From assembly GCF_910591885.1 (NCBI RefSeq), contig NC_063273.1, forward strand, positions 4,898,001-4,962,000: DNA of 64,000 bases. Reading direction: 5' to 3'. This document shows positions 38,969 through 52,912 of this stretch, piece by piece. Position numbers and translations under genes: made by a program. The notes beneath the pieces are model-generated. The model did not search any database. It was not told the DNA's origin and saw only the letters and a list, made by a program, of their open reading frames with translations. Source of the stretch: Bombus terrestris (Eukaryota; Arthropoda; Insecta; Hymenoptera; Apidae). Each line of letters starts with the position of its first letter. The first letter of the stretch is position 1.

Positions 38969-41289
38969 TATCGCGAAGCGGTAGATGCCGGTTTTTTGCA
39001 ATTAGCAAAATGGCAGGAGGAACGACGAGAGCCCACCGAATGAATGCACCTCATCGAGCCATTGTACCGAATCGTAACGCTGCGCCGCACACCTATCCAC
39101 GATAATTTCTCGAATGCACGCCGTACCAGCTCCCGTCGCGTCGCTTCTCTTTTCTATCGCCTATCCTAGGATCGCCACGCCGCGTTACGCCGTACATGCG
39201 AACGTCGGAACTGCTATCCGCTGCGAGTGCGAGGCCACAAACTTTTCGGTATAACGGCCAGCAACAACGTGCCAATCCAGACAACTCTGTGACGGCTCGA
39301 AAATTCTAAACGAGGAAGCTGCCTGCCTGTCTACTAGCTCAGTTCGATCTTTCGCAAAAATCCCGTCATTATCGCTAGCGAAATCTATTTAATGCAATTT
39401 CGACGATAAATATTCAGAGAGCCGAAGTACGCCGCGAGGCAGCCAGAGCCGAGTTGTTCGCGATCGAACGTGAAATAAAATTTTCCACGTGAAAAGAGGA
39501 CCTAGCCGACCGACGTTGATCCAGGATTTACAGACATGGCTCGATGAGCCGATTTTCAACAATCTGCTAGAATCGCCTGAACGCTGACTCTTTGTAAGCG
39601 CGAAAAAGGCAAAGATAATTAGGACAGTTGTTGGCCGGACGCGATATAGGAACTGCGATATCGGCGTATTCCATGGTGTCTCGTTTCGGTTGGCGAGTCG
39701 TGTACGGGTCATCGGGTAATCGGAATTTCATAAATCGGCCAGAGAACTAGGAGAATCGATTTGTCGATGCGACTTGAGATTAGAGTCGGCGTTGTGCAAA
39801 CGGAAGCAAAATTGTATAAACGATGTTCTAATCTGCGTGTAACGATACGAGATTGCTCGTTGTTGAATAAATACAACGAACGTTTATGCGAGGAATATTT
39901 CACAATTGCGCAACATCGCCAGGCGCGACGCGGTTCGCTACGGAAATGGCACGGACCTAAACGAATTAAATTTTGCTTTTAGAACGCGCACAGCGTTAGG
40001 GGGAAGGTGGGACGTTTCTGCCGAAAAGTATTCCACGCTCTTATCGTTTTCATATTTTCCAGAGTACCTCGAATTTCTGACGCGAATTCGCGTTTGGCAA
40101 AATGGTTTGTCGAAATCGGTTTTCGTCGAATAATGACGGAGAAATTGAATTCATCTGGCTTATTCGATCTAGAATTTCGCGTGTTTGCAACAACGAGCGC
40201 GGTGTCCGACGTAGCCTATTCCCTTGCGACAACACAGCGGCAATTTACGTCGGTTTCGAGAGGGTGGAAATTGGCAATTACTAATGCGTGACCAATCCCA
40301 CGGACAACTCTTGCCAACAACACTCGTGCCACCGAGCCGCAACAATCTGGGCTGCGCTCCGAGAGTTTCAGAGTTCGCCCGTGGTAAACATTCATCGACA
40401 CGATAAAAATGAAACGGTAAGCAACTTTCTCGGAAGTGAACGCGCCTTTTCCACGCAAGGGTAAAAAGAGACGAGAGAACAGAAGGGCGACAAAGGAATA
40501 AAGAGCTAAAAAGGCCGACGAGAAGAACAAGAACGATTTTTCTCTCTCTCTTTTTTTTTTAACAGTCGCTTGTATCCCGTCTTGATTTTATCGCTTTTTA
40601 ATTTGCCTTTGCCGCGCATTTCGCGTTGCCTCTGTATTCGTCAACCTACCTCCTTTCGCGCCATTGTGTGAAAGTACATCGTTGCCGTGTCTTTATCGAC
40701 GGAACGTACATCGAGCTACTATTATCGCAGTCTATCGACCGAACTGACTTGTTTGCGTTCGCTCCCCCTTAAAGAGAAGATGAATTTTATTTGTCGACGC
40801 ACGTACACGCAATCTCGCTCTTGTACTTCGTTCTGTCTCGAGATTGCGTTACGCTCTGCTCGTTTTTGTTACGAGTTTTCTTTGCGCAAGATGAAAATGG
40901 AGCACGTCTTTGTACATATTTACGTAACCTCGTAGTTTTTTACAGAAAAATACTCCCGACAAGATTTTTATCTCGCGAAAACATTTGTAATATTTTTTGT
41001 TTGCTTGGACGAGCGTTGTTGCTTCTGGTCGTGGTTGCATCGGTGTAACGTGCTTATTTAGAACGTACGATTTTCGAGTCCGCGAAATCGAAGTGGCAGC
41101 AGAGAAAATTCAAATTCGAGGTATTTCGAAACCGCGAGGCGGACTTGCATGGAAAATCAGTGGGACGATCTCTTGAACGCGTCGAAGCCGAAGCTCGCGA
41201 AGGCACACGCGTTAGAGAGCCCGACGTTAAAGCCGGCTTTACTTAGAACCGGGCTTCCTACGTCTACGATGCATATTTATGAATCGTAG
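38969..41289. other. no gene recognised
   Basis: Background sequence. A CT run followed by a poly-T tract lies at about 40540-40560. No exon was recognised. Confidence 0.45.
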
Positions 41290-41353
41290 TCATCGTCGTT
41301 GTCGTCGTCGTCAACGTGGTGGTCGTTGTGGTCGTCGTTATCGTCGCTGCCGC
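41290..41353 (+). repeat. (GTC)n-like trinucleotide repeat
   Basis: Imperfect CGT/GTC/GTG triplets run across about 64 bases. Confidence 0.8.
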
Positions 41354-41965
41354 CTTGCCATCGGACGATAACATCGATTAAACGTCATTTACGATCGCCA
41401 AGTGGTGGAAAATATTCCGAGACAATTTTCAAAGAGCTATATATTCTTTGGTGAATCGCATACGGGCAAAGTTCTAAACGTTGGCATATCTGCTTCTTGG
41501 AGATTTTGCAACTTCCACTCAGCACTCGTCGGTGTGTATGCGACTAAATCTTTGCCAGAGCTGGCAGATTCGCGTAACGCAATTAAAACGGGCAAACGAG
41601 AGCTAACTTTTCGCGAAATCTTGTTATTGCTCTCGTGTAAATCTAGTTCACGGCACCGCGTCAACTTTCCGGAGGAAAAGATTGCGTCTCGCGTGTGTGC
41701 TCAGCTTTTTCTTGTCAACAACGTTCTGCGAGCGTTAACCACGTTCCACAATTATCATTCATTGTTGCGTTTATTCCCGAGGTTGGAAACTGAAATGAAT
41801 GTGGACGGCGCGTGTTATGGCGAAACATTTTTAAATTTTCAATTTGACCGTGTTACGTGGCTGTGCGCGGCGTGTCGCGCAACCAGCTCTTCGGAGAGAG
41901 CCGACCCCGTCCAATTGCATGGAAACGAGAAAGTCGCTTGGAAAGACAGTCGTGCGACAAGAGCT
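41354..41965. other. no gene recognised
   Basis: Contains most of a 198-codon plus-strand frame (41402-41998) that lacks domain or splice support and ends in a poly-glycine artefact of the G-run below. Confidence 0.4.
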
Positions 41966-41995
41966 GGGGGTGGAAGGGGAGGAGGGGGGGGCGGG
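41966..41995 (+). other. G-quadruplex-type motif
   Basis: G-runs of 5, 4, 8 and 3 bases with loops of 5, 4 and 1 bases form a strong plus-strand quadruplex-type motif. Confidence 0.6.
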
Positions 41996-44900
41996 TGAAT
42001 TTCGCGAAGCGGCGATACGGGAAGGGTGGCTAAGTAACCAGCGTGTACGCGAAACCGAATTGAATTAGGAACTTTCCGCGAGCACATGCTCGAATTTGCA
42101 TAAACGCCGCGAACTCACCTCCGCTACAAGCTCGAATCCGCTCGCGCGGTCTCGTCTGTACGTGTTGTCACGCGGCTATGTAGACGTGCAACGGTTAAAT
42201 CCGCCGAAATGGCCCACAGCGCCCGAGAACGATGCACCACACGCGCGCGCTATCGCTCCTTGCATTCGTATACTCGTTCCAGTTCGCGCTCGCGTTCGTC
42301 GGCGAACGCAAAATTAATTAGCCACCTTTTGCCGACCTCACGCGGAAATTAGCGACTCCAATCCTTTAGCATTCCGGCTAACGATACCCGCGCCAAATGT
42401 ATTCCCTTCCATTAGAGAGGCGTGTCTCGCGTTTCTTCGCGTCGACGATGGCGACTATGACGACTGTGACAACGACGTTGCACCGTAATCCAAGAGCCAC
42501 GTCAACGAATCCAGTTGTCTCTTAAGGTAACGCGAATTTCTCCCTGATTTTACTTCAATGGAATATCAAACGAGTTCTCCCGGTATCACCGAAGGTTGCC
42601 TGGTAATTACTAAATTGCGAATTAAATTACGTTTCACTCTCGCGGAACAGGTTATTCACCGTATCATTTTCTCGCGTCGCACAGCTATGGTTTTGCTCGC
42701 GTGCGCGACAAGGGTTTCCTACAATTTCAAACTTTTTCACGTCGCCGTCCATCTACTTTCCATCTTTTTCGTTGGCCTTTGATCTTGGCTGCTACAAGTT
42801 CGGGGGTGAGACTAAGGGCACCGAACGCTCTGTGTTTTTTCCTTTTCTCCTTTCGTCTGTCACGGAATTAAAAAATGTTCCGGAACGCGCAGACGGAACG
42901 ATGCCGTCATCTTGGCCGAACACTCGCGAAATCGCTCCGTCAAAATCTTACGGGTTACGAGGAGCGTAGTCGTTTCGCGTCGACGTGCTCCCGCTCATAA
43001 TGAATTCCAGTCGCCGTTCCGGCCGGTGCAAGTGTAACGCGTCCAGCGGCTACCGAAAATACGAACTAGCCTTGTTAGAAAGAACAAGTGCTGGAGAACG
43101 TCGACCTGCTTTAGATTCCGCAAATATTAACTGGCCGCAGTTTGCAAATTTCTCAATTGTCGAGATACGAAGCTGCACCCGCAGTTGTTTTCACTTTGTA
43201 TCGTTGTCCTATTTTCCCGTTGTTTTCATTCGTCTTGTTCATTAAAAAGTAACTGTCCACGTGCCAACATAATGTGCTCATCGAATTCATTGTCCATTAA
43301 GTTCGGAAAAGATCGGTTATAATGGTGGGGCATTGCTTTGCGGGCACGCGATACGGTGCTATGATTCGTAAGTTCCGCCAACTGGAAAAAAGAGACGAAG
43401 ACGTGTTGGTGATCGTGTTTCGCACATGTCTCTCGGCTCGTTTCGTCGCGAAATCTCGGCGGAGCATCGCTGCCGGTCTGATCACGATCGACGGACAAGC
43501 TCGTCCGTCATGCTGTCCGCTTTTTCACTGGATCCGGGCTACGTTTTCTTCTTTTTCCTTTTTTTCATTTTTTCGTGTATTTTTTCCTTTTTTTTTTTTG
43601 TAGACGCGAAACCCCCCCGAGGGTGGGAGATCGGCGGACGACAAGTCTGACGGAACAGCGTCTATATAACACTTTTATATTGGAATCCATACGAGCCTCA
43701 TAAATCTATCGAGCGGGGCCGCGTTTCAGTGGTCCGACGTACGAGCGAATAGAGGTAAATCTGTCGTCGTGAGGGAGTTTCGAGCTAGGATCGGTGCAGC
43801 GTGAAAATCGTCGAGAAATCACGGCTGTCTAGCTCTACCTTTCCTTTGTTCTTTTTGTAGACGACACTCGTTTCGTCGCGCCTATCCTACCGGTATTTTG
43901 ATATTGTTTCAAATATCATACGCGTTTCGCAGTGTCGTCGAGAAATCGTTCGGTCGTGAAACGAGCTCCCGGCGTGTTCGTTCGTCGCGGTTAGCCGTAT
44001 CGATGGCGTAATTTATAACGCACGTTAGACACTTTCAATGGACAAGACGTGCCATTTTTAACGAAACTAGTTTACCAAACGGGGCGCTGTCGTTGAGTCA
44101 CGTCGCGTTTTTGGCGCGATGTAAAAAGAAACCGAGACAATCGACGCTGCCGAGTGGTAGAACGCGCGACGAAGCGACGATCGATCGACACACGCGTCTG
44201 CGAGTAAATCGGTACGATTGTTCGAGTTGCCGCGGCGCACCTTCGCGGTAACGAGATTACCAGGCGTTCGACTCGTCGCGAAAGATAGTCGTTCCGAATA
44301 ATCCAGAAGGGGTATAATTTTCGGCAAACAGATCGCTCTTAACGATCGTGGCAAAAGATTACGCGACGCGTTAATTGGAAAGAAGTCTGGCTGGCTTAGG
44401 ACCGTGAAAACCACGAGGATTCGTGGTTACGTCGCCGAACGAGTTAGCAATAATTCGAGGTCGGGGTGAGGGCGACGGGAGGCGGATAGAATTAATTTCC
44501 GAGGGAAAGGAGCCGGAAACGACGGAAATCTCGGAAGCGTTCAACGGCGCGAAAATCGAAGGGGACGACTTTTCAGACCTTCCAGTCGACGATTACACGC
44601 ACTCGTATAATAGGGAGTCGACACTCGGTGCGAATTCTATGCTGCCCGTCCGGTAACCGAAAGGGGCAAAAAGGAGAAACGGGAAGAGAAGAGAAAAAAA
44701 AGCGAGAACGGCGCGCAATCTTGCCGCTCTCGCGGCTCGGATACTTTCCTCGAGGACGACGATGACGGTCCGGAGCAAAGCGAAATGAAAAAAGAGGAAA
44801 TAAGGAAGCGCCGGGGTTAGAGGGGATGAGAGGAGAAAGGAAAATGCGCGGGGACGAAAGAGCGAAAAGGAGAGTAGGCAACGGTAGAAGATGCTCTCGA

Positions 44901-46498
44901 GGTTGGCCGTTCCAGGGCGGCGCGACGATTTCCGGATGATTATTCTCTTGGTGGCTCGGTTTTTCGCGAAGGGTACCTATTACGAGGCGGCTGTGTGAAA
45001 CGGTTGAAAAGAGGCCTGCCTCGACGGGGTTAAGATCAAAGGAAGTGGCTCGAAGCGGCACTGAAGGGTCGCAGACTGTTACTGGCCGTAGGAGAAACGA
45101 GCCAGCGAGCGGTCGAGCGAGATCCGTTCACGCTGAATAAGGGGGTGGATTCAGCGGCGAGCTGGCAGGGTCACCGTGAAAAAGGGCGCTACCGCTACAC
45201 GTATTCTGCACGCAACGTTTGCCTAAACAAGCCGCGAAGGGCCAACGAGAATCCGATTACATTCTGCCCACTGACTCGTTCTAACCGAGTGACACGCATC
45301 GAGACGTCTCCAAGGACGACCACCCCTGCTTACTCTCTTGCCTCTGATCCCTTTTGCTCTGCAAACCGCCGTTGAACAGACCGAGATAAGGACGAGATTC
45401 TTTCTTTCAGATTCCAGCAATCTTTTCTCCTAGTTTATACATTCTACGGAATTCTGACAAATCTCTTTAGGGAATATTGATTAAAATGTAGTAGCCTCTG
45501 TCCAGACACTGCGTTATGTACGCCTCTTTCGCTGTACATCGTTCGAGGAACGTGGGAACGTGACCCAACGCGACCCCCGAGTTTCCGCCTCGAGATTCTC
45601 GATGCACGTAGAAGCCATCGTGAAACATACTTCCGGGGAAAGATCAATTTCTGTTATGAATTCCGAGTCGACGGTCTTAACAAGACATCGCGTTAACAGC
45701 TTCTACACATACGGCAGAGTCTGTACGAGGGACACGAATCGATGTATATTTGAATGAAATACATCTGGATGCAGATAGTCGGTGGAATAGCTTTCCAACG
45801 TTAAAGAGGGTTTGAGAAGCAACTCGGCCTGGCCGTCCTTTAACCCTTGGACGTTGGGCAGAGCCGTGAGAACCAGCGAAGAAAAGCAACCGTATGGAAA
45901 ACGGATCGAAGACCCCCTGCAGGTTCTCTCGTTTCCTGTTAGCAAGCGAATGCAAGCATCGAAAGAAGCGGAGAAAGTATACGTAGCTGCGAAAGCTACC
46001 GTCCTTCCCAGCGAGAGTAGCGTCCTTAAAATACGCTGCCCTGAAAAAACTGGAAGGTTACGTTTGCTTTTGTGCCGAGATCGACCCTTATCGGTAGCCA
46101 GGGAACTGCTACGGGCTCGTTTCATCGATCTTTTTCCTGGCAAGCAAAGAAATGTCCTCGTCCTCGACAACGTTGGGTATTGTTTGCCGAGAGGACCGGC
46201 CTTATCGTGCTGCGAATAAAAAGAAGTAATCTCGCAAGTTTGGCCGACAAAAAAGTTTATACGCGCGCACGGAAGGGCCCGCAGCGATTTCTCCCTCGCG
46301 CTGCGTAAAATTCAACAAGAGAGCAAAGCTTGCTACCGTTTACTCGATAAATTTCGTGAAATAACTGCCCTCGAGTTCAAGCTTCCTCTCGGACCTCCAA
46401 TAGCCTGCAGGTAGCCTTTGCAAACGGAACTGCTAGCAGATGACCATTCGAAACGCAACGCCTAACGAAACAGGAGAAACGGCCAACCATGGGAACAT
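41996..46498. other. no gene recognised
   Basis: CpG-rich background. T-rich low complexity lies at 43547-43602 and purine-rich DNA at 44660-44880. Open frames up to 160 codons on both strands overlap each other and carry no recognised domain. Confidence 0.45.
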
Positions 46499-46540
46499 GG
46501 AGATAAAAACGAGAAGCGTGGAGATAAAAACGAAAAGCGT
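46499..46540 (+). repeat. 21-bp tandem duplication
   Basis: Two adjacent 21-base copies starting GGAGATAAAAACGA differ at a single position (G versus A). Confidence 0.85.
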
Positions 46541-48102
46541 CGCGATACCGTAGAAAATAATCATCAGCGATCCGATGCATCGACCTCATCGATCGCCGAG
46601 AAGCTTTTTCGCTGGTTAACTGAGAGAAGATAGGCGGCAAGAAAAACCGAACAACGACGCGATAATCGACGTTTGACAACGAACGCTTTTCTCCTTTCGC
46701 CGGGCTCCGTTATCCTGTGGCTTATGTCGGTCATATTCAACAGAACGGCAAGGAAGTTCGCGATAAGGATAAATGTACTTAAGCGGGCCGTTCTCTGTCG
46801 TTCGTAATCGCAGCTGCTATTTAGAACTTTCTCGTCTGGAGACGCTACGACGCTCGATTACCTCTCGCAAAATACGACGATTAAACGAATCGACAATCTT
46901 CCAAAAACTTCTATCGACTGCATCCACGGAGCGTGGGGATACGTACGCCGGTGGATGTTAATTATCCTTTATCGCTGAACGTATATCGCGTTGGTAAGCT
47001 CGAAAAGGGGAGCAACGTTATCGTTGTCGCCGTCGTCGTTGTCGCACTGATTATTTCAATTCACGCAGACACTGGCCAAGGCAGATTTTCTCGGCTGTCA
47101 GTTTTAATCATTCTTTAGAGGAACATGGCGCACCAGTGTTAAACCGTTCCGTTTCTTGGTACATTTATGCCGAAAGCGTTTATCGCGAGCACGCCACTGT
47201 CGTATATCTTTCTGACGCACTCGAAGCGTTGTCCTCCGCTACAGATACATTCCTCAGGCTCATTTAATTTCGTTCACATCGCGCCGTTTATTTTTGCCAC
47301 CGCGCTTCCGTTCTCTTCCGACCGTCCCATCGTCCCATCGTCCCGTAGTCCATCCTTTTCCCGCTGGCCTCCGTCCGCGCCAGAGGAAAATGTAACCAAG
47401 AACGGAATGGCCCTCTTTGCACCTGCATCTCGGCAATGCGGAGATCCATAACTCCTCGGTCGAGGGCAATTCGGTCGATTCTCTGAATACGTAATTGCCT
47501 CTTCCTCTTCTGGTTTCACCGCACGTTCTTCTCCCGTCGTCCCTTGTCTCCTTTCCCCCTTCGTTTCTTCGTCCCTCGATGTGCCGACGTTATTGCGTCG
47601 CCGATATCTTTACGGAGAAAAAGATAATCTCGATACGTTCGCGAAACTTCTCCACCGGTCCAAAATCCTGGTGATCGTCAGCCAGTCCCGTTCGTGAGCG
47701 CGATTTCACCGTTCCAACGATTGGTTTTCCCAAGATAGTCGCTTGCATTCTCGTCCAGGCCACGAACGTCTTCTCCTCGTAGGAATCACAAGCGTAACGC
47801 CGAGCTATGTTTCCTGCTGTTCCTATACTTTCCTATATTTCCGTGCATTCGCTCGCCTAAAGCCACGTAGTCTATACGTCGGCTTCCGGGTAGAGACATA
47901 TTTATTGCGAACGCGGGATCTCGTTTCGCAGGAAGATGTAAAAGAATGAAAGTGTGCGTCGGTTAAAGGGAGCAACGGCGAAACGAAGAAGGGGCTTCAG
48001 GAAGATGGTGTCTGTGCTCTTTGACAAAGGGCAGCCGGTATCACGGCATTATCGTATCCCCAATCGACCAGGCCGAGTCTCGTACAGGCTGCGCCGACGT
48101 GC
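46541..48102. other. no gene recognised
   Basis: Background sequence. A CGTCCCAT octamer duplication is present near 47322-47345. No exon was recognised. Confidence 0.45.
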
Positions 48103-48170
48103 TTCGTAAATATCGGGTTACGGGCGTGCAAAGACCAAGATTTTACGGGCAAACCGGTCGTTATTGGTAG
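48103..48170 (+). repeat. diverged direct repeat, copy 1
   Basis: Begins TTCGTAAATATCGGGTTACG and is similar to the copy 340 bases downstream for roughly the first 40 bases, after which similarity fades. Confidence 0.45.
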
Positions 48171-48442
48171 ACGCGGCGATACGATATGTCAACGAAAAAT
48201 CGGCTAATATCGCGCGTATGGACGTAAACGTGAGTGCGGTGGTGCGCATGTTTCTCGGTCGAGATTGTCGAAATCTTTTATTCTTATTGCGCATCGATCG
48301 GCTCGCGAAACAACCTGTTGGCCGTGCAAATATTTTCGTTCAAATAAGTTATTTACGTTGGCGGTCGCGCGTGCCCGCACCACGCATCAAGGTATTTGAA
48401 TTCGAAAGGCGATACCGGTCGTTTCGAAGCTCGAGATGTGGA
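48171..48442. other. spacer between the direct repeats
   Basis: No gene or conserved motif was recognised between the two copies. Confidence 0.4.
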
Positions 48443-48512
48443 TTCGTAAATATCGAGTTACGCGCATCCAGAGATTCGGGATTTCATCGGGGCGCACTTA
48501 GGTGGTTATTAA
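48443..48512 (+). repeat. diverged direct repeat, copy 2
   Basis: Begins TTCGTAAATATCGAGTTACG, differing at one of the first twenty positions from copy 1 at 48103. Confidence 0.45.
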
Positions 48513-50909
48513 CCGTGTATAGGAAGTAACGAGCAACAGAAAATCACGTAGTCCCGATCGAGTTACGTGCCACTTATTTCTTTCCCTATTATACACAGCT
48601 CCACTCCGTTGCAGTTCGAGCTGATAGTTTATGTTTCGAACTTTCGCAATTATAATTCTCGTAGAACCGCGTCGTACATTATGGTAACGCGCGATACTAT
48701 CCTATGTATCACTTGTAAATTGTCCAGCCGTTTCAGCGTGGTCGTAGCAAGTAACCGCAACCCGGGCAGAAGGCATATATACTCGTACGCGCGAAACCGA
48801 CACAGGAATTCGACTCTTCCATCGGCCGATTCCCTCGATCTCGGTGTAGTATCGTTGCGCTTCGCCAGAAATACTTTTAGTTTCGAAATTTTCGTGGGAA
48901 CGTGTACCTCGTAGATCGCGAGTGCACCGTTGCTCCCAAGCACTCTGGGAAGAAGCTACTCGTCGAAGGATTCCGAATTTCTTTGAGAACTAACCTCGCT
49001 TCGATCCTCTATGGTCTGTGAACGATCTTGAAGAAGCGCGTACGAACAAGTTCTTCCACCATGTGGATAGTCGACGGGCTATCGCGGATCGAGAGAAGGA
49101 AATCGGATTAGCTCGCGGGGAAGGTAACACCGCGGCTGTACCGTTCGTAAAGTTTCCAGTTGCCAGAGAAAATAAAGACCACGGATCTCCCACGTGGGAA
49201 TCGTTCGTTATTAGCTAGCCGGCAATAAGTTTCCCTTATTGCCGCGTAAACGATGCACTCGCTGGCTCTACGGTGGACTGGCGCCGCAGAGGGAGAGTTT
49301 AAGGGCTGCTTCAGGGCCTCGCTAGAAATAGAGTAAGCCACAAAGCTAGAGGTACAGGAAGAAAGATACGAAGGGGGTGTTTCGAGCGGATAATATACAG
49401 ACACCATTTTTAAAGTTAAGTATCGCCAAGCAACGCGATTTAAATGGAGATGGACGAGAGACCATTGCCGGCTGCGGACCGGCTTTGCCACATCCTCCGA
49501 CTCCGTACCACCGGTCTCACCTCGTCGTGCAGCTTTTTTTTTATTTTTCTCGCTGTCCCTCCGGTATCGCGCTTGTTTTCTTTCCTCTCTCCCCGCCCCA
49601 CCTTTCCTTCTCTTCGTTAGAGTCCTTTCTCCCTCTCTGCCAGCCCGATCTCGCAATTTCTCACTATTCCGTGTCTCTACGCTCTCTTTATACTCCCTTA
49701 GCAGAAGATTGCAACGACCCTCTTGCACTCTAGTCGAACGTAACAACCCCTCGTGACATCGTCGATGGTCTCGGCAAAACGTTTATCCCAGAACGAAGCG
49801 GAAACGAAACCCTTTCTGTTTCAGTATTTAAACTGGCCGGTCGTGAAACCGGTGTCATCGCGTATCGAACAATACCGCCTCCTTTGTCGCGGTATCTTTT
49901 TTTCTCCACTTTCCGACCATGGATAATGAACGATTGCCGCGCAGCCGATAATAAATGAACGAAGCCGCAGCAGCTTTTTCTTTCCGTTCGGTTGCATCGC
50001 ATGGAACGAACGTTTCAACGAACGCGAGACGAACTTTCGTCCGCGGGCTGAATTTCATCCGATCGAACGGGAAAGTATAACGTTACGTGGAGCAAAGCGT
50101 ACACGGAATATTCGTCATCCAGCCGGTAAATTACAATGCGCCGTGTGCAGTTCATTGTACGAGTGGATGCGTCTATATACCCGCTTTATTACGTAATTTC
50201 AGTCGGCAAATTATTACAATTCGTCCCGGCGGTTTGCACTGTTAACGATGTTTGTATTATACGTACATAGCCGCGCGGCAGAGCGGCATTGTACGCGTGA
50301 ACGAGAGGCAAATAGTCCAATCGATAGATGCCCGCCTTTGGTATTCAAATCAAACACTTTGGGCGTATCTACATTTATAAACGTCTATTATCATTCGCTG
50401 GATAATGAATCGCCAATTAATTACCATGCTCCAATCAATGGTAGGGCCGACAACGAAAGTACAACGGGTCGGTTAGCATTTCGTTCGCGTTTACCGACCC
50501 CCGGAAGGACGTCACGATTTTTCTATTTCCATCGAATCAATTGCGCGACTAATCTTCCGATTTCCTCCTCTCGAGCCGATTGCGTGACAAGCGTCGTACC
50601 TTTGCACGCGATCTTTCGCGAATGTGCGAAACTTTAGGGAAACTACGGTGGCCGACGTACTCTGATAAAGAAAGAAACGACATTTGTGACGTTAACCGGT
50701 TCGCGAGCAGGCATCTCATCGAAAATTCTATCTCGGTAGCGCAGTCCTAAAATCATCGTGGACGTTGATGGGCTCGTTTCCGCGCGATTAGAGTCAGGAA
50801 AGGACGAGGAAGAGATTCGCAACCAGGAGGACCTCCGTTTACAGCGGTGTCAGCCGGCGGTCGCGGCGACCGTCCGACCGCAGCACTGTCAACCTGCGTA
50901 ATTAATCCA
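48513..50909. other. no gene recognised
   Basis: CpG-rich background. The longest minus-strand frame (49108-49746) is Arg/Lys/Glu low complexity followed by random sequence. No exon was recognised. Confidence 0.45.
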
Positions 50910-50930
50910 CGTTTCAGCGGGCCTGAAACG
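50910..50930. repeat. perfect 8-bp stem hairpin
   Basis: CGTTTCAG (50910-50917) and CTGAAACG (50923-50930) are exact complements around a five-base CGGGC loop. Confidence 0.65.
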
Positions 50931-52912
50931 CCCGACAGCAGCCTAAGATTTACCGCAGTCCAATTTTACACCTGTCCGTCATCCGAACTCGCGACCAGTT
51001 ACCTTTCGCTTAATGAAATTTGCTCGCTTGGTAATTATCAGTGCTTCGCTCTGGGATTCGTCTATCCACGTCATTCTGGCTCTCTGGGCAAGGCGATTTC
51101 TCGTCCGTAGTTAGAGATCGACGATTAATTCTGTATCCGTTGCGAGGATATTCGAGCGTCATCGCTCGATCCATCCAACTCAAGCTGCGAGATCTCTCAC
51201 TCGCAGAGAGTAACTACTAGTAACTCCTTTCGTTTGTTATACACTGCTGGAAACATTCGATGCGAGATAGCTTGCGAGAATCGTCTTTGCACTCGTTCTG
51301 AACCTTCTAACGTTCACTTGTCATGCTTATTTCCGCTTATGGGCTTCTCGGTGGCAACGATGCTTAGAATATCGACGAGCCAACTAGCAATTCCCATGCT
51401 GGAATATTCGGTTCCTCGTTCCCTATCGCGCATTAATCTGCCGTGAATCGAAATTACGCTCGAGTGTACGAACGCGATCGCAATTTTCGAGCATCGTTGA
51501 TCTTTTCCATGGTGTAACGCGAAACCGTTTGAAATTTGTCGCGATTTTAACCGGTCACGTCGGATTCGCCATGCACGATTCGAATTTTAAAGGTTGGCGT
51601 AAATTTGCACCGCTGCGAATATCACGGGATTCGTTTCCTCTCATTTCTTCTTTCCTTTTTTTTTTTTTTTTTCAAATCATCGATCCCGGCGCGCTCTACT
51701 TCAGTGGGAGAGGAACGTTCAAAGTTGTTACGAGTCTCCAAAAGCAATCACACGGGAAGACGATGGATTTCGATGAAACAAACTTATTTTCTAAAACGTA
51801 TTACGCCAAGCAATCTGCGTCCTTTATTTCCTCGAGTCAATATTTCCGCTCGCTAGACCCAACAGTTTGCAAGGTTATTGCAACGTGGACCAACCGAAGT
51901 ATAACCGAGTTCATGGTTGTCTTTAGAGTCGTTCGTACCGGCGGCGCTGTACAACTTTTGATTGGAATACGCTTTTACTATTCCCTTGCAACGCTTTGAA
52001 ACAACTTAGGTCCGCAAAATCGGTGCTCGTTACGCTTTCCATCGTTTACAACAACCATCGCTGTGGCTGATGCACGGCCGAACGAGTGAAAAGGACGCTG
52101 TTAGAGCCGCGTGACGAACATCGTTGCGATTCGGTCTTTCGTACGTCGATACACCACCACGACCTACGAAAGAGTCCCAGTGAAATTTCATCGAACGCTG
52201 TGTAAATGTCAAAATCGTACGAAATGCTTGCTGTTCGACATTGATAACTTCCGATTCAAAAGCACCCAGCTAAGTATGCACTTCGCTTTAATTTCACGGA
52301 AGCAAATTCATAGAGTTTAAAGATGCTTTATTTATCCATCGATTTGAACTAACCGCGATTCGTTTGCGTAAAAGTTAATTTCAATATTCCTCGTGCATTT
52401 TCCGTTGTGGATTTATCGATTCCGTCTGGCCGCGGAACCAGGAATTTGATATCTGATTCGGTGTTACGCAGCTGTTATTGTTACTGCACCTGTACTGGCT
52501 CGATGTTATTGCAGTCAAGCTGCCATGATTGACGCCGTGAAAAGCCGACCCAATGAAATCGCGGAAAAATAATGCTCGGAATACGACACTATACGTGTCG
52601 ACGCACGGTCGACTCGCTGATATTTTTGCCGCGCTGCTAACAGTTCGTCCTACGGTTATACAATGGACAAAGCACAGAATAGACCTATCACCTTATGGGA
52701 TTTCGCATCACGCAAATTAAAATATCGATCGTGGAAAAATTCAATATTTAGAGCAACGAGTTTAAAAATTATATTGAACTTGATCTCGGTTTCGCGATAA
52801 TATTCCTGCACGTACGGTATAAATCTCTTTCTCTCTCTCTCTGTACAATTTTGGAGAAAAAATGAAAACCAGATTGCTCGTATGGACGCTGATAACGTGT
52901 AGTATAGCAGCT
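50931..52912. other. no gene recognised
   Basis: Background sequence with a 17-base T-run at about 51656-51672 and a CT run near 52829. It becomes AT-richer after about 52600. No exon was recognised. Confidence 0.45.

Noticed and set aside
41402..41998. 198-codon plus-strand frame
   Set aside because: No domain and no start or splice context. Its glycine-rich end is the translation of a G-run.
49108..49746. 212-codon minus-strand frame
   Set aside because: The N-terminal half is Arg/Lys/Glu low complexity from a pyrimidine-rich plus strand. The rest is featureless.
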